Assembly: GCF_019052655.1 (NCBI RefSeq)
Contig: NZ_JAHQVB010000035.1
Location: forward strand, 1-20,686
Source: Holdemanella porci
Lineage (GTDB): Bacteria; Bacillota_I; Bacilli_A; Erysipelotrichales; Erysipelotrichaceae
Direction: 5' to 3'
DNA length: 20,686 bases
Shown here: piece by piece, positions 15,207-20,686 of the stretch
Layout: the number at the start of each line of letters is the position of its first letter
How positions within the stretch are numbered: position 1 is the first letter of the stretch
The notes under the pieces: generated by a model
What the model was told of the DNA's origin: nothing
The model's input: only the letters and a program-made list of their open reading frames with translations
Database searches by the model: none
Translations under genes and position numbers: made by a program

Positions 15207-15264
15207 CCTCCTTTTCTAATTTCATATTAACATGTTTGTAATCGTTTTCATACTACTTTTATTT
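15207..15264 (-). repeat. Promoter/RBS block, copy B (in front of the small-gene operon)
   Basis: Matches 13693-13750 over 58 bp with about eight differences. Runs from the GGAGG of the first operon B gene back through TATGAA (candidate -10). Implies common control of the two operons or recent duplication. Confidence 0.6.
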
Positions 15265-15271
15265 CATTATC

Positions 15272-15313
15272 AATCAAACTTGTTTATATCACATTACTTA
15301 AACAAGTTTGATT
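15272..15313. repeat. 15-bp perfect inverted repeat upstream of operon B
   Basis: AATCAAACTTGTTTA (15272-15286) is repeated as its reverse complement at 15299-15313 around a 12-nt spacer. It lies just upstream of the operon B promoter block. On the plus strand a T5 run follows, so it could be a terminator for a lost plus-strand gene; on the minus strand it is placed like an upstream operator. 15314-15452 otherwise holds the degenerate 5' part of the next gene. Confidence 0.7.
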
Positions 15314-15452
15314 CACTTTTTAAAACAATATATGTATTAGACATCGATAATGTCAATTAAGATGATATGGTTGGCTTGAATGAGGGCTTGAACATAAATT
15401 AGAATATTCCGTAGGAACCATTCTAGAAAGTCGCCTTGATGAAATTAAATAT

Positions 15453-15968
15453 GTGTATTTATATACCTACAACAAGAAAAAGTTTGGTTTAAAAATCAAT
15501 TCTAAGAATCATAAAAATAAAGTTGTACCAATCCATGCCAAAGAATTCGATGTTGTTGATCAGTTGCGGTTTGAATGCATGAAAGAAGAGTTAAAGATTG
15601 TTCAAAAAAGCGCTCTGGATTTTGTACGAAATATTTTAAGGGACATCGATCAAAATTTAATTAATCATGATTTGGAACATTCTATTTCATTTAGTCAAAA
15701 ATATCCAGTCGGCACTGTACTATCTTGCACATACAATGAATCTGAAGAATATATGTATTTATATACAATTAGCGATACACATTATGCGATTTATTTAGAG
15801 GATGCATGCGAAGGTGTTTATATTGTTGAGCCAATTATCCTATATGACTACAAACCAAATGGTGAATTGGTCGATGAAGATACGAAAGAGATATTAACAG
15901 GCATCTTAGAAACAACGCAAAGACTAAATACCTATAATTGTACAAAAGCATTATTAGAACAACTTTAA
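15453..15968 (+). CDS. Repeat-containing protein with degenerate 5' end
   Basis: 171 residues from a GTG with no Shine-Dalgarno. The same frame stays open upstream to a TGA at 15381-15383 with no start codon, and that stretch adds YSVGTILESRLDEIKY before VYLYT. This matches residues 84-105 of the same protein (YPVGTVLSCTYNESEEYMYL), so the protein is built of two copies of one ~80-residue unit. Further upstream another frame (from about 15334) still reads DIDNVN-stop-DDMVGLNEG, resembling RDIDQNLINHD before the second unit. So the gene seems to have lost its 5' end by nonsense and frameshift changes. No signal or membrane helix. Family not recognised. Confidence 0.5.
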   Translation: MYLYTYNKKKFGLKINSKNHKNKVVPIHAKEFDVVDQLRFECMKEELKIVQKSALDFVRNILRDIDQNLINHDLEHSISFSQKYPVGTVLSCTYNESEEYMYLYTISDTHYAIYLEDACEGVYIVEPIILYDYKPNGELVDEDTKEILTGILETTQRLNTYNCTKALLEQL

Positions 15969-15977
15969 ACAAAAGAA

Positions 15978-16000
15978 AAAGCAGCTTAACGACTGCTTTC
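15978..16000. terminator. Bidirectional terminator between the repeat protein and the VUT gene
   Basis: AAAGCAG/CTGCTTT (15978-15984 with 15993-15999), eight-base loop, flanked by A-rich sequence on the left and T-rich on the right, so it can serve either strand. The VUT stop codon (15986-15988) lies in the loop. Confidence 0.65.
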
Positions 16001-16729
16001 TTTCATATATTCAAAATATTCTCTACCTACTTTATTCTTCTTCCAGTTTTGTAGAATCTTGAAACCAGGATATGAGAAGATGACCTCACATAGTGTTTCT
16101 ACAATCATACCTGTAAAGGCACACACAACACATTGTACCAATGTCCATCCAAAGAATTGGTGTGACACGATTAATGCGAACGTTAGATTGTCGCAAAACT
16201 GACCAATACCAGTAGATACATAAGAGCGGAATGCATACGATTTAAAGTTGCTGTTGTTGTTAGAAATCTTACCTAACATGGAATTCGTATAGTTATTCAC
16301 AATGGCAGAAACAATAAACGCAATTGTACTTCCAAATAGTACATACCAAGTACCACCAATTGTTCCGTCTAATGCCCCATTAATAATGGCTTCTGATCCT
16401 TCTACATAGGATTCACCCCATACGCCAGGAATCTTTGATGCCAAGAAGAAAACTAGGCACATACCTAAATTCACCAACACCGCTACAAGTGATGCTTGTG
16501 TTGCAGCTTTAGGACCAAAATGTTTTGTGATGACATCCATACATAAGAAGGAAAGCCAGCTTACCACAATTCCACAATCTAGTGCCATAAAGCTAAATGG
16601 CAAGTTAATACTTTTGTTTGCCAAAAGATTCATAGTGATGACCGAAACAATAAAAAGTGTCATCGTAAGTGAAGGTATACTTCTAAGTAATACACTCACT
16701 TCTTTAACTTCCGTTTTAATTCTATTCAT
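15986..16729 (-). CDS. VUT-family (YhhQ-type) queuosine-precursor transporter
   Basis: 247 residues, about six membrane helices. The segment FMALDCGIVVSWLSFLCMDV then TKHFGPKAATQAS, and later NNYTNSMLGK and FCDNLTFALIVSHQFFGW, are the conserved blocks of the putative vitamin uptake transporter (VUT/YhhQ) family. Characterised members import queuine or its precursors preQ0/preQ1 for tRNA modification. ATG 6 nt after AGGAGGG (16736-16742). The leader carries a candidate preQ1 riboswitch, which supports this substrate. Single-gene unit, divergent from the AlaX-type gene. Confidence 0.85.
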   Translation of the reverse strand: MNRIKTEVKEVSVLLRSIPSLTMTLFIVSVITMNLLANKSINLPFSFMALDCGIVVSWLSFLCMDVITKHFGPKAATQASLVAVLVNLGMCLVFFLASKIPGVWGESYVEGSEAIINGALDGTIGGTWYVLFGSTIAFIVSAIVNNYTNSMLGKISNNNSNFKSYAFRSYVSTGIGQFCDNLTFALIVSHQFFGWTLVQCVVCAFTGMIVETLCEVIFSYPGFKILQNWKKNKVGREYFEYMKESSR

Positions 16730-16735
16730 TTTTTA

Positions 16736-16778
16736 CCCTCCTGTTTTTTTAAAGATGGTTGGGAAGCAAAACATCTTT
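16736..16778 (-). promoter_or_regulatory. Candidate preQ1 riboswitch
   Basis: In the minus-strand leader a 7-bp stem AAAGATG/CATCTTT (16772-16778 with 16751-16757) encloses a 14-nt C/T-rich loop (TTTTGCTTCCCAAC) and is followed by an A7 tail and then the ribosome site CAGGAGGG. Loop CTTCC can pair with GGAGG of the ribosome site, an H-type pseudoknot. Size, A-rich tail and SD-sequestering design match preQ1-I-type riboswitches; the loop does not match the consensus exactly. The downstream gene is of the family these switches control. Confidence 0.45.
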
Positions 16779-16792
16779 GTTCAAACCATATA

Positions 16793-16821
16793 AGTCTAAT
16801 ATGTTTTTAATTATTTGTCAA
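16793..16821 (-). promoter_or_regulatory. Promoter of the VUT gene
   Basis: TTGACA (16816-16821), 17-nt spacer, TAGACT (16793-16798) on the minus strand. It places the start of transcription a few bases upstream of the candidate riboswitch stem. Confidence 0.6.
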
Positions 16822-16845
16822 AGTTTATATCACTTATGCTATGAT
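16815..16845 (+). promoter_or_regulatory. Divergent promoter of the AlaX-type gene
   Basis: Extended -10 TGC-TATGAT (16837-16845) with TTGTCA at 16815-16820. The -35 boxes of the two divergent promoters share the word TTTGTCAAA, so polymerase binding on the two strands should be mutually exclusive. -10 to ATG is short (17 nt). Confidence 0.5.
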
Positions 16846-16862
16846 TAATTGCGGTGATACAT

Positions 16863-17957
16863 ATGACTTTAAAACTATACGAACAAGAACCCTACCAAAC
16901 AACATTTCATGCCCATGTTGCTTCATGTGTTAAAAAGGATGAATTATACGACATAATCTTGGATCAAACCCTTTTCTTTCCTGAAGAAGGTGGACAAACA
17001 TGTGACAAAGGAACGTTAAATGGTATTGATGTGGTGGATGTACAAATCATAAATGATGAAATTCATCATTATACGCACTCTGCATTAAATGGTGATGTAC
17101 AAGGTATTATTGACTGGACTCATCGCTACACCAATATGCAACATCATACAGGAGAACACATTCTTTCTGGATTGATACACAAAGAATTTCATGTGGATAA
17201 TGTTGGATTTCATTTAGGATACAATGAAATTACAGCCGATTATGCGATGGACTTAAATAATGATCAAATTAAAAGAATTGAAGCTTTAGTGAATTCTGTC
17301 ATCTTTTCAAATAAACCTGTTAAGTCCTATTACTTAGAGGATTATTCCAACATGGAATATCGTGCAAAACTTGACTTAGACAAACCACGCCTTGTCGAAA
17401 TTGAAGATGTAGATTTATGCGCATGTTGCGCACCCCATGTAAAAAGTACGATTGAAGTGGGATTGTTTAAAATCATTAAATCGATGAAGATCAAAAAAGG
17501 CACACGCCTATTCTTCTTATGCGGAAAACTTGCCTATGAAGACTATGTCTTAAAACATGATCAGTCTATTCAAATCTCCAATCAATTGTCTTCAAACATT
17601 GAAGCTTTATCATTCAATGTACAACGCGTATTAGATGAAAATTATGCTTTGAAACAAAGAATCAAACAATTAAACAAAGAGATGATCGATCACTTAATCA
17701 TTGAGCGTAAAGAAAATCAAATTATTCTATGTGATGAACTCGATCGAGATACACAATTGTATTACTACAATAAGCTTGTATCTTTTAGTGACAACTATGT
17801 TTTACTCGTTTCTAAACAAAAAGATAATTATCGGTTCATGACTAACTCTAAAGATATATTCTTACAACTCAAAGAAAGACATCCAGTTCGTGGTGGAGGA
17901 AAAAATGATTTCTTTCAAGGAACGCTAGATACAGTTAATGAGCAGCTATTTGATTAG
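16863..17957 (+). CDS. AlaX-type alanyl-tRNA editing protein
   Basis: Free-standing editing enzyme that hydrolyses Ser or Gly mischarged on tRNA-Ala. 364 residues. The N-terminal part (FFPEEGGQTCDKGTL) is the beta-barrel domain of AlaX. Zinc ligands are HHTGEH (94-99) and C188/H192 in CCAPHV, the pattern shared with the AlaRS editing domain. A coiled region (~240-275) and a C-terminal domain ending HPVRGGGKNDFFQGT resemble the DHHA1 glycine-rich motif, so this is a long, AlaX-L-like form. I prefer the ATG at 16863 over a GTG three codons upstream because GGTGA (16853-16857) sits 5 nt before it. Confidence 0.88.
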   Translation: MTLKLYEQEPYQTTFHAHVASCVKKDELYDIILDQTLFFPEEGGQTCDKGTLNGIDVVDVQIINDEIHHYTHSALNGDVQGIIDWTHRYTNMQHHTGEHILSGLIHKEFHVDNVGFHLGYNEITADYAMDLNNDQIKRIEALVNSVIFSNKPVKSYYLEDYSNMEYRAKLDLDKPRLVEIEDVDLCACCAPHVKSTIEVGLFKIIKSMKIKKGTRLFFLCGKLAYEDYVLKHDQSIQISNQLSSNIEALSFNVQRVLDENYALKQRIKQLNKEMIDHLIIERKENQIILCDELDRDTQLYYYNKLVSFSDNYVLLVSKQKDNYRFMTNSKDIFLQLKERHPVRGGGKNDFFQGTLDTVNEQLFD

Positions 17958-17971
17958 CTGCTCATATTTTT
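17939..17971 (+). terminator. Terminator at the AlaX end
   Basis: Perfect 10-bp stem (17939-17948 with 17955-17964), six-base loop, then a T-rich tail. It contains the AlaX stop codon and reaches the stop codon (17962-17964) of the convergent gene. Confidence 0.82.
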
Positions 17972-18789
17972 TGTATAGCAAGCGTATTTAAAACCTCTGA
18001 AATCTCTTCTTTCGATAAACATACCATTCTATGATTGGCATCATAATAATCAAACTTTTTAATGAAGCTCATTAAATCATGATACTTCACAAGGCTGTCA
18101 TTCATAAATACATACCATTCTTCTATCCCTTCAATTTGATTCAATACCACATAAGGCTCTACCGGAAGAATCGTTAGTATATCAACTCCTAGTGCATACA
18201 TACCAATTCTTCTACCATGTACATTATAGATTCTTGGCGTGGCATAATATGCATCCAAAGCTTGTTGATTATGTAGATATTGTCCAAACAAATCTAAATC
18301 TGTGTCAAAATCATTCAATTCATTTTCCCCAATTGAAATCGGATGAAGAATGCCAAAGATTTCAAAATACTTATGATTCGATAGTTTACTCTTCAAGTCC
18401 ATAAGTGCATCGGCACTCGTTCTTTTATCATACACCATCTGCAAATCAATATCCTTTATGTTCATTAGCCAATCGTCTTTCACAAATTCATCAGTATCCA
18501 TATATTCACAATATACTTTCACTAAATAATAAAACAAGTGAATTTCATCCATACTTGTAGGAAGACTTAAATTCAGACAAATATCATGATTTTGAATATA
18601 GATTTCAATTCCTCTTTGAAGATATTTGTGATCAAATAAGATTGTATGATCCCCTATCTGATTCGGAATTAATTGACAATTTTCATCCATAACCCCAAAA
18701 GATAAGTGAGACAGTTTAACTAAATCATCGATTATAAATTTTTTTCTACGAAAGAAACCCTTCTGCATAATACGAATATTCACAGACAT
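17962..18789 (-). CDS. Uncharacterised protein, possibly DUF4299
   Basis: 275 residues, soluble, no signal peptide or membrane helix. Starts MSVNIRIMQKGFFRRKKFII and contains aromatic- and acid-rich segments (FDTDLDLFGQYLHNQQALDA, PRIYNVHGRRIGMYALGVDI, EEWYVFMNDSLVKYHDLMSF). The N-terminus and length remind me of DUF4299 proteins of streptococci and other Firmicutes, but this is memory of a pattern, not a match. The gene is monocistronic or the end of a longer unit, converging on AlaX. Function unknown. Confidence 0.7.
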   Translation of the reverse strand: MSVNIRIMQKGFFRRKKFIIDDLVKLSHLSFGVMDENCQLIPNQIGDHTILFDHKYLQRGIEIYIQNHDICLNLSLPTSMDEIHLFYYLVKVYCEYMDTDEFVKDDWLMNIKDIDLQMVYDKRTSADALMDLKSKLSNHKYFEIFGILHPISIGENELNDFDTDLDLFGQYLHNQQALDAYYATPRIYNVHGRRIGMYALGVDILTILPVEPYVVLNQIEGIEEWYVFMNDSLVKYHDLMSFIKKFDYYDANHRMVCLSKEEISEVLNTLAIQKI

Positions 18790-18842
18790 ACTAACACCTG
18801 CTCTCTACCTAAATCATACACTGAAACAAGCGCTTTTTATAG

Positions 18843-19586
18843 TTAAAACCATTTTTTCTTTTTAAAGTAAATCACTTCTAAAATAATAATCAATATACAA
18901 ACTACCATCACAATGAAATATCCATAGGAAGTATCTAATTCTGGCATAGCCTTAAAATTCATACCATACCATCCAGTAATTAATGTTAATGGCATAAAGA
19001 TGGTAGTCACAATTGTCAAAAACTGCATGATTTGATTCTGACGCATCTCCACTTGTGTTTGATGCATTTCACGAAGCTGAATGGAATACTCTGCCAAACG
19101 ATCCGTAACATTCGATAGACGTGTTAGTCTTTTCTCTAATGTTTCAAAACCCTTATAAAATTCCTGTAAATTTTGTACCACTTCAATCATCTGATCATAA
19201 TACGAATCAAAAGTACTAATCGTTTTCCTCATTTCAAAGATTTGCGACTCATAATGAGACCCCGTATGTGACATTAACTGATCTTCTATTCTTTCAAGTT
19301 TCATTTCAAGTTTTTGAAGAAACTCCATATCCTCTTGAATCAATATATTCATCAAATTTAGAATACATTCACTAGGCTTATTCCCTGAAATCTTTTGTTT
19401 AAAAATATGTTCAGGATCGCAAACCAAAAAATCACTATCATTTAATTCGATACTAAACATCTTCTTATTCTTAGATTTTGATTTGGAAGGAACCCAAAAA
19501 GAACCAGACAATTGATTATTCTCTTTATGTATTCTGCAATAATGAATATGATTTAAACGCTTCTCATTTATTACCTCTATCTTCAT
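18843..19586 (-). CDS. CorA-like magnesium channel
   Basis: 247 residues, shorter than typical CorA (~310), mainly in the N-terminal cytoplasmic domain. A long helical stalk (~75-185, EFLQKLEMKLERIEDQLMSH and EKRLTRLSNVTDRLAEYSIQ) leads into TM1 and the YGMNF motif; GMN at 208-210 is the selectivity filter of the CorA family. TM2 (~221-241) is followed by the basic tail FKKKKWF. Mg2+ (or Co2+/Ni2+) transport is inferred from the family. ATG is preceded by AAGGAGA, which directly abuts the T-run of the hsp20 terminator. No separate promoter is visible, so expression depends on read-through of that terminator or on an unseen promoter in hsp20. Confidence 0.85.
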   Translation of the reverse strand: MKIEVINEKRLNHIHYCRIHKENNQLSGSFWVPSKSKSKNKKMFSIELNDSDFLVCDPEHIFKQKISGNKPSECILNLMNILIQEDMEFLQKLEMKLERIEDQLMSHTGSHYESQIFEMRKTISTFDSYYDQMIEVVQNLQEFYKGFETLEKRLTRLSNVTDRLAEYSIQLREMHQTQVEMRQNQIMQFLTIVTTIFMPLTLITGWYGMNFKAMPELDTSYGYFIVMVVCILIIILEVIYFKKKKWF

Positions 19587-19596
19587 AATATCTCCT

Positions 19597-19630
19597 TAAA
19601 AAAAAGAATACACCATTTAGGCGTATTCTT
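19597..19630 (-). terminator. Terminator or attenuator between hsp20 and corA
   Basis: On the minus strand AAGAATAC (RC of 19623-19630) pairs with GTATTCTT (RC of 19604-19611), followed by a run of nine T. The ribosome site of the corA-like gene starts right after the run. Confidence 0.8.
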
Positions 19631-19634
19631 ACAG

Positions 19635-20030
19635 TTATTCAATTGGAATAAATTTATTTTCTTCAATCTGTTTAGGTGATTCCTTAGGAACAACAATCTT
19701 CAATTCACCATTGTCAAAGGATGCCTTAACATCTTCCTGATGAATACCTTCACCAACATAGAAGCTTCTTGAATAAGATCCACTAACACGTTCTTTACGA
19801 ACGACACGACCTTTTTCATCCTTGTCTTCTGTGTTCGAACCATGTGTAGCAGTTACTTTCAAATATCCATCTTTCAATTCCATCTGGATATCTTCCTTTT
19901 TAACTCCAGGAAGTTCCATGCTCATTTCATAGTTTCCATCTTTTTCCACAATATCTGTCTTCATGACATCACTAGTTGTGTTTCCTGTAAAGAAATCATC
20001 AAATAAATCAAACATTGGATAGTACTTCAT
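19635..20030 (-). CDS. Small heat shock protein, Hsp20/alpha-crystallin family
   Basis: ATP-independent holdase for unfolding proteins. 131 residues: short N-terminal region (MKYYPMFDLFDDFFTG), alpha-crystallin domain from ~25 (DIVEKDGNYEMSMELPGVKK, DIQMELKDGYLKVTATHGSN) with the dimer loop (YSRSFYVGEG) and the late strand ASFDNGELKIVVPK, and a short C-terminal tail with the IPIE motif (I-x-I). ATG 8 nt after AGGAGG. The promoter overlaps a CIRCE-like element, so control by HrcA is likely. Followed by a strong terminator and then a CorA-like gene. Confidence 0.93.
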   Translation of the reverse strand: MKYYPMFDLFDDFFTGNTTSDVMKTDIVEKDGNYEMSMELPGVKKEDIQMELKDGYLKVTATHGSNTEDKDEKGRVVRKERVSGSYSRSFYVGEGIHQEDVKASFDNGELKIVVPKESPKQIEENKFIPIE

Positions 20031-20114
20031 AAATATCGCCTCCTGATTTCTAGATTATGAAATCTATCTTCAAGTTACGGGATATCTTTTGACTTATCTC
20101 TAACTTCAATTATC

Positions 20115-20142
20115 ATTATAGTCGCTTTTTTAGCACTGTCAA
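20115..20142 (-). promoter_or_regulatory. Sigma-A promoter of hsp20
   Basis: TTGACA (20137-20142), 16-nt spacer, TATAAT (20115-20120): both hexamers perfect. The -35 box lies within the centre of the CIRCE-like dyad. Confidence 0.8.
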
Positions 20143-20156
20143 CAGTTAAGCGCTAA
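20130..20156. promoter_or_regulatory. CIRCE-like HrcA operator
   Basis: TTAGCACTG-N9-AAGCGCTAA on the plus strand, against the CIRCE consensus TTAGCACTC-N9-GAGTGCTAA: 15 of 18 arm positions match, with the correct 9-base spacing. Overlap with the -35 box of hsp20 is the arrangement expected for repression. Confidence 0.7.
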
Positions 20157-20177
20157 TTTTTTATAAAAAATTAGCGC
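20150..20177. repeat. Perfect 28-bp palindrome
   Basis: GCGCTAATTTTTTA (20150-20163) is followed at once by its reverse complement (20164-20177). It starts within the right arm of the CIRCE-like element and lies between carB and the hsp20 promoter. On the minus strand it can act as the carB terminator hairpin although no T-run follows the stem. Confidence 0.7.
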
Positions 20178-20192
20178 ATGATTTCTCACACT

Positions 20193-20686
20193 CTATTTAC
20201 CCATTTCATTCATAGAAACCATTGAGAAACTCAAAGATTCCAATACTTTAATTAAGGCATGTGCCGTATCTAAACTTGTCATACAAGAAATATTGTTTTC
20301 TGCAGACACACGACGAATCAAGAATCCATCTTTACTTGTAGAATTATCTTTATTTGACATTGTGTTGATGACAAAGTTTACATGTCCATGACGAATAATA
20401 TCCAATACCGTTTCATTTCCATTATCCTCATTGACTTTGGCCGCTACATGTACAAATAAGCCATTATCTTCTAAGAATTTAGCTGTACCCTTCGTCGCAT
20501 AAATTCCATATCCAATGTTATAGAAACGTTTTGCGATTTCTAAAGCATCCTGTTTATTATCATCATCAATTGTTAGTAATACACTTCCATGTAAAGGAAT
20601 ATTAATTCCAGAAGCTACTAAAGCCTTGTACAATGCTTTTTCTAAGTTTACATCACTACCCAAAGCCTCACCTGTAGATTTCATTT
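20193..20686 (-). CDS. carB: Carbamoyl-phosphate synthase large subunit, C-terminal part
   Basis: Only the last ~163 residues are in the window; the gene continues past the right edge. The segment MKSTGEALGSDVNLEKALYK with a following ALVASGINIP is the end of the second ATP-grasp half, and the remainder is the MGS-like allosteric domain (VLLTIDDDNKQDALEIAKRF, GYGIYATKGTAKFLEDNG, VNFVINTMSN, then DGFLIRRVSAENNISCMTSL). In full-length CarB this domain binds UMP or ornithine as regulator. It makes carbamoyl phosphate for pyrimidine and arginine synthesis. Probably last gene of its operon, as a palindrome and the hsp20 promoter follow. Confidence 0.93.
   Translation of the reverse strand, partial: MKSTGEALGSDVNLEKALYKALVASGINIPLHGSVLLTIDDDNKQDALEIAKRFYNIGYGIYATKGTAKFLEDNGLFVHVAAKVNEDNGNETVLDIIRHGHVNFVINTMSNKDNSTSKDGFLIRRVSAENNISCMTSLDTAHALIKVLESLSFSMVSMNEMGK

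Overview
The window is an AT-rich chromosomal segment of a low-GC Firmicute. Strong AGGAGG-type ribosome binding sites, sigma-A-type promoters, a CIRCE-like element in front of hsp20, a class II CCA-adding enzyme with an HD domain and the CorA, DUF975 and VUT families all fit Bacillota. An Erysipelotrichia-type gut bacterium is my best guess, but I cannot fix the genus from sequence alone. All seven tRNA genes encode their own CCA.

Layout. 0.1-2.5 kb: a single-chain FeoA-FeoB ferrous iron transporter (minus), divergent from a two-gene MarR regulator/MATE efflux operon (2.6-4.4 kb, plus). 4.4-5.7 kb: cca (minus), converging on the MATE gene with overlapping stop codons inside one hairpin. 5.85-6.03 kb: a 60-residue RHH-like protein started by GTG. 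6.1-10.3 kb: a tight minus-strand operon nanE-tldD-tldE-sseB-like. 10.4-11.15 kb: a plus-strand tRNA operon (Arg-ACG, Pro-TGG, Met-CAT, Ile2-CAT, Ser-TGA, fMet-CAT, Phe-GAA) with its own promoter and terminator.

11.2-16.0 kb is the accessory part. It has two minus-strand operons of small membrane or exported proteins. Both begin with the same ~58 bp promoter/RBS block (13693-13750 and 15207-15264), so they look like duplicates of one ancestral unit. Operon A: lipoprotein, DUF975 membrane protein, 107-residue four-helix protein, a decayed copy of the operon B tail genes, and a signal-anchored 103-residue protein. Operon B: six tiny overlapping genes, most with one or more membrane helices; one carries two in-frame stops. 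A frameshifted small ORF (11.2-11.4 kb) and a plus-strand gene with a degenerate 5' end (15.3-16.0 kb) show that the zone is decaying. This cluster is the best candidate for something undescribed, though I can assign it no function.

16.0-20.7 kb returns to ordinary chromosome: a VUT-family (queuosine-precursor type) transporter behind a candidate preQ1 riboswitch, a divergent AlaX-type alanyl-tRNA editing protein, an unrecognised 275-residue protein (possibly DUF4299), a CorA-like magnesium channel directly behind the hsp20 terminator, hsp20 with a promoter embedded in the CIRCE-like dyad, and the 3' end of carB running off the right edge.
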